64,000 nucleotides of DNA, from contig JAXLZL010000003.1 in NCBI GenBank assembly GCA_046350895.1, positions 1 to 64,000 of the forward strand. Direction: 5' to 3'. Origin of the DNA: HK-STAS-PATE-2 sp046350895 (GTDB lineage Bacteria > Patescibacteriota > Patescibacteriia > 2-12-FULL-60-25). Shown here piece by piece: positions 8,083 to 16,260 of this stretch. The position numbers were made by a program, and so were the translations under genes. The stretch's first letter is position 1. Each line of letters starts with the position of its first letter. Below the pieces are notes generated by a model. It worked only from the letters and a program-made list of their open reading frames with translations, was not told the origin of the DNA and made no database searches.

Positions 8083-8832
8083 ATGGCAAACATCGACCAA
8101 ACCCGCAAGCGACTTGATGAGGTCTCACGATTTTACGAAGACCATGGTGCGCATTTTGCGCGCACGCGTTTTGCGTTGTGGCCTTGGATGCGCGAGGTCG
8201 CTTCGCGCGTTTTGCCGGGGATGACCGTAGTGGACGTTGGTGCCGGTAATGCCCGTTTTATCGAGGCTTTTGGTGAAGGCGTGCGGTATTTTGGCATTGA
8301 GCCTTCGAGCGCGCTGCGCGATGCCGCCAAGCCTAAGATGCGACCGGGCGCGACCATTGAATACGGTTTATTGCCGAACCTCGATATCGGGGATGGTATC
8401 GCCGACCTCACAACCTGCGTCGCCGTCTTGCATCACGTGCCCCGTTCATTGCACCGCGCTTCGATGCAAGAGCTCATCCGCATCACAAAACCCGGCGGTT
8501 TGATTTGCGTCAGCGTGTGGAATGCCCGCGGCAAGGGTTTTTTGCGTTATCCGCTCGCATGGTTGGCGGCATGGTTACGCGTCTCATTCTGGAAGGACCT
8601 GCACAGTGGAGAATGCTATGTGCCATGGAAGTCGGGTATGAACATTGCAAACCGTTATGTTTATGCCTGGACGAAAACCGAATTGGAGAAGCTCGGCGAA
8701 GAATATGGCGAGGTGATTTCTTGCGAATACGTCGATGATGAAAAAACGGGAGTCTGGGAAGGGAAGAATATCGTCCTTATCCTCAAAAAGAAGCGCGACC
8801 GACTGCTTGACAAAATGGCATTTTATTCTTAG
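8083..8832 (+). CDS. Class I SAM methyltransferase, Trm9/ALKBH8-like
   Basis: The 249-aa protein has a class I SAM-binding core: VVDVGAGNARFIEAF (motif I), YFGIEPSS (motif II), DLTTCVAVLHHVP and LIRITKPGGLICVSVW. The C-terminal segment RYVYAWTKTELEKLGEEYG resembles the YHxFTKEEL region of Trm9/ALKBH8 enzymes, which methylate 5-carboxymethyluridine in tRNA. It starts 17 bp from the divergent elp3 start, so both promoters lie in or next to the opposite gene. The pair suggests an Elp3-then-Trm9 wobble modification pathway in a bacterium. A generic small-molecule methyltransferase remains possible. Confidence 0.75.
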   Translation: MANIDQTRKRLDEVSRFYEDHGAHFARTRFALWPWMREVASRVLPGMTVVDVGAGNARFIEAFGEGVRYFGIEPSSALRDAAKPKMRPGATIEYGLLPNLDIGDGIADLTTCVAVLHHVPRSLHRASMQELIRITKPGGLICVSVWNARGKGFLRYPLAWLAAWLRVSFWKDLHSGECYVPWKSGMNIANRYVYAWTKTELEKLGEEYGEVISCEYVDDEKTGVWEGKNIVLILKKKRDRLLDKMAFYS

Positions 8833-8862
8833 GTTGGCCGCGGCGAACACCGGAGGTCCGTG

Positions 8863-9489
8863 ATGAATCAGGCGTCAAAATTCAAGATAGGATTGTCGTC
8901 TGCGCTCATTCGTCAGTTAAATGAAATTGCGGTCTTGGAGCAGGATGGCGACATGCGCCATGCAAAAAAGCTCACGAATGAATTGCAGAAATACGCGATG
9001 ATATTGCCGCGCCATTTTTGCACGAACGAAGGACTCGCTTATCCCGAAAGTGAGCCGGAGCAATGGTATCGCCAAATGGGCTTTCACCCGCATTCGTTAT
9101 CGCCTGATGATGTCGCATCGTTTTGCGCTATCGGATATCCAAATCCCCATGAGGGCAATGGCTTCAGCTTGTCGCTTCTCGAGATTCCTCGCGATACCCT
9201 GAGTATCGGAGGATTGTCCGTGTTTGTCAGGTATTATGAGGCTTATAATGCCTCGTTACGAGAAGGGTTGATTCACTTAAGGGCATATCCCGAGTCATTC
9301 GGGTACCAGGCCGTGCATTTCATGGGGAGCTACCGCAAGCTCACGACGACCGACCATCTTGAGGTGCCATCGATCTGCGTTGATGGCGGCATCAGGCTTT
9401 TGTCCAAACACCGGCAAGACCCCAATGATCTGCTGTCGCATGAGGTGTATGCGCTCGTTCGCCGCGGGTGCAACGCAACGGTCCACTGA
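8863..9489 (+). CDS. Hypothetical protein (209 aa)
   Basis: GGAGGT at 8852-8857 lies 5 nt before ATG 8863 and decides this start over the GTG at 8860. The product is soluble, with no signal peptide, and I do not recognise a domain. It contains a Trp/His-containing segment EPEQWYRQMGFHPH and ends with a Cys-containing RRGCNATVH. The strong SD and its own terminator make it look like a self-contained, possibly acquired gene. Confidence 0.7.
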   Translation: MNQASKFKIGLSSALIRQLNEIAVLEQDGDMRHAKKLTNELQKYAMILPRHFCTNEGLAYPESEPEQWYRQMGFHPHSLSPDDVASFCAIGYPNPHEGNGFSLSLLEIPRDTLSIGGLSVFVRYYEAYNASLREGLIHLRAYPESFGYQAVHFMGSYRKLTTTDHLEVPSICVDGGIRLLSKHRQDPNDLLSHEVYALVRRGCNATVH

Positions 9490-9490
9490 A

Positions 9491-9518
9491 AAACCCGTAC
9501 GCGCTGTACGGGTTTTGT
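9491..9518. terminator. Bidirectional terminator between convergent genes
   Basis: AAACCCGTAC (9491-9500) pairs with GTACGGGTTT, with T runs on both strands; it serves the gene ending at 9489 and the CAP gene ending at 9520. Confidence 0.9.
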
Positions 9519-9519
9519 C

Positions 9520-10350
9520 TTACCAAAGGGCGATGATGATGCCGGTCCCGATGATGCCGAGGGCATGCGCGATCAAGAGATGGCCATGGTGGGTTTTGCG
9601 CTCCATGACATAGAGCAGCATCGAAAAGGTGAGGATGGCGGTAATCATCACGATGATGAAGGTGATGGCGCCCTCGGTGGTTGAACCGAGTTTTGCATAC
9701 GGTAAAGGTGAGCCAAAGAGGTCTTGAGTGCTGGCAGCATGCACTACCGAACGGCCAGGAAACATGTTCAACGGTCCTGTGCCCTTACTCTCATCGGTTG
9801 AGCCAAACATTTGTACGACGACGACCGAAGGTTCATTTTCAAACAGGCCCTGGGCGATACCGACGCCGATATCGGTATAACGCGCGTCGAGAATGTTTTG
9901 GCGATGCGAAGGCGAGAGCATCCAGCCGTTTTGTACGTCTTCAGCTTCTGAATAATGGACGGCCAGGTTTTCTCCGGCGACGGCATACGGATAATTTGCT
10001 TGCCGCATGAAGTCCCAAGCTTGGGTGCCTGAAGGGGATTCGTGGGCAAAGTAGCCTTTGAGCAGCATGTCATTTGCTTTGAGCTGGGCCGCGTATTTAA
10101 GGCGCTGGTCTTCTTTGAGTGCGGGCAGCTCTTGGGCGCGGCGGCTCTCATTGGTGAGAGCGATGATGGCGGGGCCGGTAATCGCTTGAGATGCGGCGTG
10201 CTCTTTTGGCCAAATCACCAAAAGACCCAAGGCCAAAACCTTGAGTGCGACCAAGGTGATACCGGCAAAAGCGAGATGGCGATGCGCCATCGCATGTGGT
10301 CGATGGTGGTTTTCTTTATGGGGGACAAAGTGCAGCCAAAGCCGGTTCAT
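9520..10350 (-). CDS. CAP/SCP-domain protein, membrane anchored
   Basis: ATG 10350 (MNRLWLHFVPHKEN) follows the stop of the upstream gene (10353-10355) by 2 nt; the longer frame would overlap it. After a His-rich N-terminus and one TM helix (about residues 30-52), residues 60-190 form a CAP (SCP/PR1-like, YkwD-type) domain: TNESRRAQELPALKEDQRL, a FAHESPSGTQAWDFMRQ segment, VAGENLAVHY, and WMLSPSHRQNIL. Two further hydrophobic segments end the protein. Bacterial CAP proteins are extracellular and often act at the cell wall; the biochemical activity is not established. Likely co-transcribed with the C39-like gene. Confidence 0.88.
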   Translation of the reverse strand: MNRLWLHFVPHKENHHRPHAMAHRHLAFAGITLVALKVLALGLLVIWPKEHAASQAITGPAIIALTNESRRAQELPALKEDQRLKYAAQLKANDMLLKGYFAHESPSGTQAWDFMRQANYPYAVAGENLAVHYSEAEDVQNGWMLSPSHRQNILDARYTDIGVGIAQGLFENEPSVVVVQMFGSTDESKGTGPLNMFPGRSVVHAASTQDLFGSPLPYAKLGSTTEGAITFIIVMITAILTFSMLLYVMERKTHHGHLLIAHALGIIGTGIIIALW

Positions 10351-10352
10351 AG

Positions 10353-10775
10353 TTAGGATGCGAAGGCGCCGAGAAACCATTTGGTCCAGCGGGACTCAAA
10401 GTCTTCGATGGTGATGATGCGGATCCCTTGTTCGGTGAGCGGATCCATGCAGAAAATTTTGGTCTTGCCGATTTGGTAGACGATCACGAATTGGCGGGGT
10501 GCATCAAGCTCAACCATGCAGGGCATATTTTGCTCGGTGAGCATGCGCAGGTCATCGAGTTCACCGTCAGGGCTGGTTGAGACATTCGCGCCTTCTTTTT
10601 TGGCGGCTTCAACGAGTTGTTCGCGGGTTGGTTCGGTGGTTTCGTGGTTGATGCCGATGGTTGAGGCGAGATCGAGTTCTATGACTTCTTTGCCGGCATG
10701 TTCAAGGACCATTTTCAAACAAGCAAGGCCGGATTTGCCTTCGACGGGACTCTGGTAGGGGGCGAGCGGTTTCAT
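10353..10775 (-). CDS. C39-like papain-fold protein, catalytic His not evident
   Basis: Start chosen at ATG 10775 (MKPLAPYQSPVEGKSG) because it begins the domain and has a TACCAT box 6 nt upstream; the longer frame is low-complexity. The 140-aa protein resembles peptidase C39-like domains: YQSPVEGKSGLACLKMV supplies the Gln/Cys region and FVIVYQIGKTKIFCMDP matches the later H-F-V-V-V...D-P region. The residue before FVIV is Gln, not the expected His, so the site may be inactive or shifted. Possible roles are a bacteriocin-type peptidase relic or a binding domain. It is followed 2 nt later by the CAP gene. Confidence 0.7.
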   Translation of the reverse strand: MKPLAPYQSPVEGKSGLACLKMVLEHAGKEVIELDLASTIGINHETTEPTREQLVEAAKKEGANVSTSPDGELDDLRMLTEQNMPCMVELDAPRQFVIVYQIGKTKIFCMDPLTEQGIRIITIEDFESRWTKWFLGAFAS

Positions 10776-10790
10776 GACGTTATGGTAGCA

Positions 10791-10820
10791 AAAACCCCTC
10801 CGGTTAAGAAGGGGTTTTTG
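10791..10820 (-). terminator. Terminator holding the stop codon of the PH-domain gene
   Basis: AAAACCCCT pairs with AGGGGTTTT across a loop that contains the TAA stop of the gene at 10804-11394. Confidence 0.85.
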
Positions 10821-11394
10821 CTGATGGGTTCGGCATGGCGAATTCTTCGACGGCTTCGTCCAGTTGTGAACGGCGTTCGGTTTCAGAAAGCTCGAGGATG
10901 ATTTTTGAAATACGGGTCGGGTGGGGGATTTCTTCAAACGAGATGATGAGTTTTTCGCCGGCCGTTTGTACGTCGAGCTGGCCATAGTCGAAGAGCGTGG
11001 CCCAGAAGCCTTTGACTGACGACGTGACATCTTGCACGCGGTGCAGGCGGATTTCAGACACGGTGCGCGAGAAGAGTCCGGTTTGTTCGATATTGAGGAT
11101 GCGTTTGGTGGTGACGATCCACATGTCGAGGTAGTAGTCCAAAAAGTTCAAAAACAGCATCAGCCAGCCAATGAAGAAAATCATGCTAACACCGAGCACG
11201 ATAAGCGGCTGGTAAACCGGGCTCAGCCAAAGCTCGGGCTGCATCGTGGCGAGATACCACTGCACCGCGAACGGAAAGAGCACAATAAGCGCATAGCCGA
11301 CCAAGGTTGGCAAAATGGTGAGCGGATGGCGTCGCAAGACAAAGACAACTTCTTCGGCCGGTATCCCGTTTGGGAGCTGTTTCAAGTTCAGCAT
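10804..11394 (-). CDS. Bacterial PH-domain (YdbT/DUF304-like) membrane protein
   Basis: ATG 11394 (MLNLKQLPNGIPAEE) is chosen; further upstream would overlap the neighbour. The 196-aa protein has two TM helices (about residues 25-70) and then a bPH2-type domain recognisable by DMWIVTTKRILNIEQTGLFSRTVSEI and RVQDVTS, ending in a helical tail. Such proteins are inner-membrane proteins of unknown biochemical role. It is directly downstream of a small two-helix membrane protein (1-nt gap) and RuvB, probably in one transcript. The stop codon lies in its terminator loop. Confidence 0.85.
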   Translation of the reverse strand: MLNLKQLPNGIPAEEVVFVLRRHPLTILPTLVGYALIVLFPFAVQWYLATMQPELWLSPVYQPLIVLGVSMIFFIGWLMLFLNFLDYYLDMWIVTTKRILNIEQTGLFSRTVSEIRLHRVQDVTSSVKGFWATLFDYGQLDVQTAGEKLIISFEEIPHPTRISKIILELSETERRSQLDEAVEEFAMPNPSAKTPS

Positions 11395-11395
11395 A

Positions 11396-11641
11396 CTAGT
11401 AGAGCGTGGCGCTAGCCGAAAAGAGCGTAAGCGATTGCGACCAATCAACCGTATAAGCGTATTGGATCGTGGTGATGATAATCGCTGCCGGTAACCCGAT
11501 GAATACCAAAGTCATAAGAGCGGTTCTTGAACCCGCCAAGCCAAAACGCAGGCCCATCATGGCCGCCAAAACGGCCGCAAGGCAGAGAATGGTGGCGAGG
11601 CCAATCCACAAGAACAGAAATATCCAAAGGGGAATCATCAT
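11396..11641 (-). CDS. Small membrane protein (81 aa)
   Basis: It has two predicted TM helices (PLWIFLFLWIGLATILCLAA and the LMTLVFIGLPAAIIIT segment) and no known domain. Its ATG (11641) overlaps the ruvB stop, and its stop precedes the PH-domain gene by 1 nt, so it is translationally coupled in a ruvB transcript. Confidence 0.65.
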   Translation of the reverse strand: MMIPLWIFLFLWIGLATILCLAAVLAAMMGLRFGLAGSRTALMTLVFIGLPAAIIITTIQYAYTVDWSQSLTLFSASATLY

Positions 11642-12684
11642 AAGAGCGATGGATTTATTGTATCTGTAGTTGGTGGTGTTGGAAAGCCGAGATGGCGATA
11701 GGCGAATTCGCTGGCAACACGGCCTCGTGGCGTGCGGGTGATAAGACCCTGTTGCAATAAGAATGGCTCGATAACGTCTTCAAGGGTATCCATCTCTTCT
11801 GAAGTGGCGGCTGCCAAGGTACTGAGACCAACCGGGCCGCCTTTGAAGGTTTCAATGATCGATGACAAAACGCGTCGGTCGGCTTGGTCGAGTCCGAGCG
11901 CGTCGATCTCGAGGGCGCGCAGGGCACCGTCCACAATCGTCTCGGTCATGGCACCATCGGCCATCACCTGGGCATAATCGCGCACGCGACGCAGCAAGCG
12001 GTTGGCGATACGTGGCGTACGGCGTGAGCGTTTGGCAATGAGGCGCAATGCTGCTTCATCGCTGGGTAAGTTCAATAAACCCGAACTACGGGCCAAGATG
12101 TCATGCATTTCGTCCTCACCGTAAAAATCGAGGTGAACATGCGAACCAAAGCGGTCGCGCAACGGCGCCGAGAGCATCGAAAGGCGAGTGGTGGCGCCGA
12201 TAATGGTGAAGCGCTTCAAGTCGAGGCGCAATGTGCGCGCCGTCGGGCCTTTGCCCATCACGATGTCGAGCGCATAGTCCTCCATGGCCGGATACAGGAC
12301 TTCTTCGATTGAACGGTTCATGCGATGGATCTCATCGATGAACAAGACATCACCGTGCTCGAGATTGGTGAGGATGGCGGCCAGATCACCGACGCGCTCA
12401 AGGGCCGGGCCGCTCGTCACGCGGATATTGGCGCCCATCTCGTTAGCGATCACATGGGCGAGGGTTGTCTTGCCGAGGCCAGGCGGGCCATAGAGCAAAA
12501 CATGGTCACAAGGTTCACCGCGTTTTTTAGCCGCCTCGAGAAAGATGCGCAGGTTTTCTTTGATCGTTGGTTGGCCAATGAACTCTTCGAGGCTTTTTGG
12601 ACGCAAGGCGGTATCAATAGAAACCTCAGTATTCTGAAGTTCAGGTGAGACCTCGCGCGGTTCAAGCTCGCCCCATTGTTCCAT
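11638..12684 (-). CDS. ruvB: Holliday junction branch migration helicase RuvB
   Basis: ATG 12684 (MEQWGELEPREVSP) is preferred over a TTG 30 nt upstream. The 348-aa protein shows RPKSLEEFIGQ, Walker A GPPGLGKTTLAH, Walker B DEIHRM, sensor region IGATTRLSMLSAPLRDRFG and a C-terminal winged helix with TPRGRVASEFAYRHLG. RuvB is the hexameric ATPase that drives branch migration with RuvA and RuvC in recombination repair. RuvA and RuvC are not in the window. The stop overlaps the start of the next small gene. Confidence 0.97.
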   Translation of the reverse strand: MEQWGELEPREVSPELQNTEVSIDTALRPKSLEEFIGQPTIKENLRIFLEAAKKRGEPCDHVLLYGPPGLGKTTLAHVIANEMGANIRVTSGPALERVGDLAAILTNLEHGDVLFIDEIHRMNRSIEEVLYPAMEDYALDIVMGKGPTARTLRLDLKRFTIIGATTRLSMLSAPLRDRFGSHVHLDFYGEDEMHDILARSSGLLNLPSDEAALRLIAKRSRRTPRIANRLLRRVRDYAQVMADGAMTETIVDGALRALEIDALGLDQADRRVLSSIIETFKGGPVGLSTLAAATSEEMDTLEDVIEPFLLQQGLITRTPRGRVASEFAYRHLGFPTPPTTDTINPSLL

Positions 12685-12766
12685 AGGTGTTCGGGATTTG
12701 TTCGATACTAGCAAGGGTGCGAACCCTCTGTCTAGCAGGTTTATTTTCGTTTTTTATTGATAGACA

Positions 12767-12805
12767 TCTCCCTTGTATTCAAGGGAGAACGGAACGATCT
12801 CCCTT
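12767..12805 (+). promoter_or_regulatory. Leader with two mutually exclusive hairpins upstream of dedA
   Basis: CAAGGGAGA (12780-12788) can pair with TCTCCCTTG (12767-12775, 4-nt loop) or, using AAGGGAGA, with TCTCCCTT (12798-12805). The second hairpin ends 17 nt before the dedA ATG. The layout could switch translation or transcription, if the leader is transcribed. Confidence 0.45.
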
Positions 12806-12821
12806 ATGCTATCATCCGGAC

Positions 12822-13478
12822 ATGAAAGATTTGCTTGGTGCCTTGGTCTATTCGATCCTGCACGTCGACAAAATGTTGGGCGGATTCATTGCCCAGTATC
12901 CGCACGGAGTTTACGCCATTCTTTTTGCCATCGTCTTTGTTGAGACGGGCTTGGTGGTAATGCCATTTTTGCCGGGTGACTCATTGTTGTTTGCGGCCGG
13001 TTCGTTTGCCGCGCTTGGCGGCATTGATATCAATGTCGTTCTGCCATTATTGATCGTGGCGGCCATTGCCGGCGATACGGTGAATTATTGGATTGGCCGA
13101 GAAGGCGGTACCCGTCTCGTCAAACACAAGGTGTTTTCAACATTCATCAACGATGAACACTTGGCCAAGGCACAAGCGTTTTATGAGAAGCACGCCTTTC
13201 TCTCGATTATCTTGGCGCGCTTCATGCCGATCATCCGCACCTTTGCACCGTTTGTCGCCGGCATGACCAAGATGGATTACCGCCAATTCATGATCTATAA
13301 CGCCCTTGGCGGCATCGCTTGGACGTCATTGTTCACGCTTTTGGGTTTTTGGTTCGGCAATTTGCCGATCGTGAAGGAGTATTTTGGTATCGTGATTGTC
13401 GCGATCATCGTGCTGTCATTATTGCCATTACTTTATGAGTGGTTGCAGCACTACCGTGACAAACGCCGTAAGAAGTGA
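12822..13478 (+). CDS. DedA-family membrane protein
   Basis: ATG 12822 is the first start compatible with the family N-terminus; the frame upstream runs through the leader hairpins. The 218-aa protein has the DedA/SNARE-associated pattern: FVETGLVVMPFLPGDSLLF, a GDTVNYWIGREGG segment, LARFMPIIRTFAPFVAGMTKM and several TM helices. Relatives transport or flip lipid carriers such as undecaprenyl phosphate and affect membrane homeostasis. A possible riboswitch-like leader precedes it. It is followed by tRNA-Leu. Confidence 0.93.
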   Translation: MKDLLGALVYSILHVDKMLGGFIAQYPHGVYAILFAIVFVETGLVVMPFLPGDSLLFAAGSFAALGGIDINVVLPLLIVAAIAGDTVNYWIGREGGTRLVKHKVFSTFINDEHLAKAQAFYEKHAFLSIILARFMPIIRTFAPFVAGMTKMDYRQFMIYNALGGIAWTSLFTLLGFWFGNLPIVKEYFGIVIVAIIVLSLLPLLYEWLQHYRDKRRKK

Positions 13479-13493
13479 TTGAATGCGGCCCAA

Positions 13494-13580
13494 GCCCGGG
13501 TGGCGAAATGGTATACGCAAGGGACTTAAAATCCCTGGTCTGAAAATGGCGTGCGGGTTCGAGTCCCGCCCTGGGCACCA
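13494..13580 (+). tRNA. tRNA-Leu (UAA)
   Basis: Acceptor GCCCGGG pairs with CCTGGGC, followed by ACCA, so CCA is encoded. The anticodon arm AGGGA-CTTAAAA-TCCCT gives anticodon TAA. A long variable arm (type II) and the T-loop GGGTTCGAGTCCC are present. Confidence 0.95.
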
Positions 13581-13583
13581 TAC

Positions 13584-13612
13584 AAAACCCCTCCGAACGG
13601 AGGGGTTTTAAT
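13584..13612. terminator. Bidirectional terminator after tRNA-Leu
   Basis: AAAACCCCTCC pairs with GGAGGGGTTTT across GAAC; it also serves the convergent gene at 13613. Confidence 0.9.
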
Positions 13613-13861
13613 TTATCTGTGCGGACATCCAGCCCAGCAGCAAGGGCGGCGTTTGCCATTTTGCAGATCGGCTTTAATGCGGTCGATGTGTTGTTGGCGG
13701 GTTTCGGCTTTTTTGACCGAGACGGTCCAACAGATCCACTCATTGCGGGCCAGCGGGGTGAGGTTGTTCCAGGCATCAGCAATGGCAGGTTTAGTGACCA
13801 AGGCGGCTCTCAAATCCGGTGGGATGGTATGGACGACGCCTGGGGCGAGCTTTTTTGGCAT
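13613..13861 (-). CDS. YdeI/OmpD-associated domain protein (short)
   Basis: The 82-aa protein has the YdeI/OmdA C-terminal pattern: PPDLRAALVTKPAIADAWNNLTPLARNEWICW, then KKAETRQQHIDRIKADLQNGKR. Full-length relatives are 180-200 aa with an N-terminal DUF1801-like domain, which is absent, so this is the isolated C-terminal module. Function is not known beyond links to stress or bacteriocin tolerance. It ends in CCWAGCPHR. Confidence 0.75.
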   Translation of the reverse strand: MPKKLAPGVVHTIPPDLRAALVTKPAIADAWNNLTPLARNEWICWTVSVKKAETRQQHIDRIKADLQNGKRRPCCWAGCPHR

Positions 13862-13866
13862 AGCAA

Positions 13867-15672
13867 TTAGTCGGTTGTATAAGCCTTTGCCTGCGTATTG
13901 AAAAGCTGGGCATAAAGACCATCTTCTTTCATTAGCTCGTCATGCGAACCATCTTCAATAATCATGCCATCGCTCAAAACGATGATACGCTTCGCGCGTC
14001 GCACGGTAGAGAAGCGATGCGAGATGAAGAGGGTGGTTTTACCTTCTAGCGCCTGCGGTAAACGATTGAAGAACTGTTCTTCTTTAAGCGCGTCAACGGC
14101 CGAGGTTGGTTCGTCAAAAATATAGAGCTTGGCATCTCGATAAAGGGTACGCGCGATGGTGAGGATCTGGTTTTGGCCGCCAGAGAGCTCGACGGGGTGA
14201 TCGTTCTTGCTCGCATATTGGCGACCGGCATGGGTCTCGAGACCATGAGGATATTCGTTAGCTATTTCATCAAATCCGCTTGCAAAGAGGGCGGATGTCA
14301 GGCGTTTTTTATCTAGCGGCTTGGCATAATTGCCATAACGGATTTGTTCGCTCAGGGTGTCGTCAAAATGCGGTACGGCTTGGTCCATATACGCCAACTG
14401 CTTATGCCACTGTGAAGGATCAGCTTCTCGCAGGTCTATGCCGTTGACCAAAATACGGCCCGAGGTCGGGTGATAAAGTCCGATCAAGAGCTTAAGTAAA
14501 GTAGATTTTCCGGCACCGTTCAAACCAATGAGAGCCAATTGGTCGCCTTGTGAAAACGTGAAATTGATATCAGTGAGCACGGGCTTATTGTTACCTGGAT
14601 ATCCGAAAGAAACGTTTTCAAACGTGATCGAAAGAGGTTTGTTGGGGATGCTGCGAGTGCCGCAGTTTTCTTCTGGGATCGAGTGAAAGGCATTGTAGGT
14701 GAGCATGAATGGCACCGAGGCTGACATGTCTGAGATATTGGCCATGACACTCACCACATTGTCCCAGAGGCGCGGATAGAGGGCGAGAAAGGTGAGGGCG
14801 CTGGCAGCTTCGACATGTCCAGACAGGTAAGAAGGTAATAGCGACAAAAGACCAACGCCTAACGAGATCGGTTCGAACAGGTCGGCGACATAGTTGTAGG
14901 TACGCACTTTCAAGCGGCGCTCCAAAAGCTCTTGTCGTACGGCTTTGCTGATGACATCCCACTTCTCGACAAACGGTTTGGAAAGTTGGTTGGTACGGAG
15001 CGTTGCCTGAAGGGTTACCAACATGAGGCGCGTGCGAAAATAATCCGAGCGTAATACTTTTTCAGAACGGATCTCTTGAATCTCAGCTTCAGTTTTAAAG
15101 GTCATGTAGGCGACGAGTCCGTAGAGGGCCATGCCGATCAAAGACAGGACGACGGTCGCCGGAGGAACGAGCAAGAGCACGGAGCCCCAGCCCACGACAC
15201 GAAAGAGATTGCCGATCGTGCCTTGGACCGTTTGGATGACGGTTCGAATGGTGTAAAAATCCCTTGTGTATTGACCATGGAGTTTGCGAAACGATGGGTT
15301 TTCGATGGTGGACATCGGGAGCTTGGCCAGGTGCTCTATCGCGCGATGCTCAAATTGATGCAGGCTGAAGATCACGAGCCTTACGCCGTTGCGTGAACGG
15401 ATATAACCCATGGTATACATGAAAACGTAAATCCCTATCAGGGCCCATGACCAGAGAGCGATGTCATCAGATTTGTGCGTGATGGCTACGACGAGGTTGT
15501 TGGTCACGGTTACACTGCCAGCCATGGTGAACGGGATGACAAGCAAGAGCAGCATCGCCATGGCAAAAACGCGCGGATTCGACGTATAAGTAACGGTGTA
15601 AATGTCTTTGATGGCCAGCCAAATGTCTTTAGCTGTTGCATTTTTTGGCGTAGCAAATAAAGGCTCGTTCAT
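13867..15672 (-). CDS. ABC transporter, fused permease and ATPase (exporter type)
   Basis: The 601-aa half-transporter has an N-terminal membrane domain (about residues 35-330, six TM helices) and a C-terminal nucleotide-binding domain: Walker A GLNGAGKSTLLK, a Q-loop near YMDQAVPHFDD, signature ELSGGQNQ, Walker B LYIFDEPTSAVD and H-loop LFISHRFSTV. It probably works as a homodimer exporting a lipid, peptide or drug; the substrate cannot be told. An ACGGTA box (TACCGT on the coding strand) 6 nt before the ATG suggests a leaderless message. Confidence 0.93.
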   Translation of the reverse strand: MNEPLFATPKNATAKDIWLAIKDIYTVTYTSNPRVFAMAMLLLLVIPFTMAGSVTVTNNLVVAITHKSDDIALWSWALIGIYVFMYTMGYIRSRNGVRLVIFSLHQFEHRAIEHLAKLPMSTIENPSFRKLHGQYTRDFYTIRTVIQTVQGTIGNLFRVVGWGSVLLLVPPATVVLSLIGMALYGLVAYMTFKTEAEIQEIRSEKVLRSDYFRTRLMLVTLQATLRTNQLSKPFVEKWDVISKAVRQELLERRLKVRTYNYVADLFEPISLGVGLLSLLPSYLSGHVEAASALTFLALYPRLWDNVVSVMANISDMSASVPFMLTYNAFHSIPEENCGTRSIPNKPLSITFENVSFGYPGNNKPVLTDINFTFSQGDQLALIGLNGAGKSTLLKLLIGLYHPTSGRILVNGIDLREADPSQWHKQLAYMDQAVPHFDDTLSEQIRYGNYAKPLDKKRLTSALFASGFDEIANEYPHGLETHAGRQYASKNDHPVELSGGQNQILTIARTLYRDAKLYIFDEPTSAVDALKEEQFFNRLPQALEGKTTLFISHRFSTVRRAKRIIVLSDGMIIEDGSHDELMKEDGLYAQLFNTQAKAYTTD

Positions 15673-15687
15673 TTTGTGACGGTAGCA

Positions 15688-15714
15688 AAAATCTCGACTT
15701 ACGTCGAGATTTTT
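15688..15714. terminator. Bidirectional-type terminator hairpin
   Basis: AAAATCTCGAC pairs with GTCGAGATTTT across TTAC; it lies downstream of the DUF305 gene region and upstream of the ABC gene. Confidence 0.75.
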
Positions 15715-15723
15715 GGATGATGT

Positions 15724-16260
15724 TTATTTGGTTGTTGTTGCCGTCGCAAACCATTCTTTTTGCCATTGCTGCATCATTTCAATTTCTTTGCTTTGCACAT
15801 TGATGATGTCATCAGCCATCTTTTGCAGCTCTGGACGTTTGGTACCGTCTTTCAAAATCTTGGCCATGTCGATAGCGCCCTGGTGGTGCTCGATCATGCC
15901 GGCAAGAAAAGCCTTATCGAGCTCGTCACCGGTTTTGCCGCGCATCGATGAGGTCATGTCCATCATCATGTCGCGCATGCCAGGTTGGCCCATCGTCGCG
16001 CCGCCCATCATGGTGCCATCTGGCATCATATGGCCGCCTTGCATCATGGCCGAGCCCTGCATCATGCCGCCCTTTTGGTAAAACATGTTGCCATTGCGCG
16101 TCTGTTCGAAGCGTTGGTCAAAACGTTGGTAGCGCGAGGCGATTTTGCCACCAGCGAGGCCGCCGAGGACACCGAGTAAAAGCGACGATACAATGGTAAT
16201 AACGAGGTATTTATTCATAGATTCTGCTGGTAATACGCCCATGGATGGTTTTTCTTTCAT
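15724..16260 (-). CDS. DUF305 domain protein, Met-rich
   Basis: The 178-aa protein has one TM helix, a Met/Gly/His-rich stretch (about residues 62-100, many MMG or GGHMM units) and a DUF305 domain with DKAFLAGMIEHHQGAIDMAKIL. DUF305 is a ferritin-like four-helix module, extracytoplasmic, often linked to copper resistance; the Met/His-rich segment fits copper binding. ATG 16260 overlaps the aldolase stop (TAATG) and suggests coupled translation; an internal ATG at 16218 (MNKYLVITIV) would start directly at the membrane segment and is a fair alternative. Confidence 0.85.
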   Translation of the reverse strand: MKEKPSMGVLPAESMNKYLVITIVSSLLLGVLGGLAGGKIASRYQRFDQRFEQTRNGNMFYQKGGMMQGSAMMQGGHMMPDGTMMGGATMGQPGMRDMMMDMTSSMRGKTGDELDKAFLAGMIEHHQGAIDMAKILKDGTKRPELQKMADDIINVQSKEIEMMQQWQKEWFATATTTK

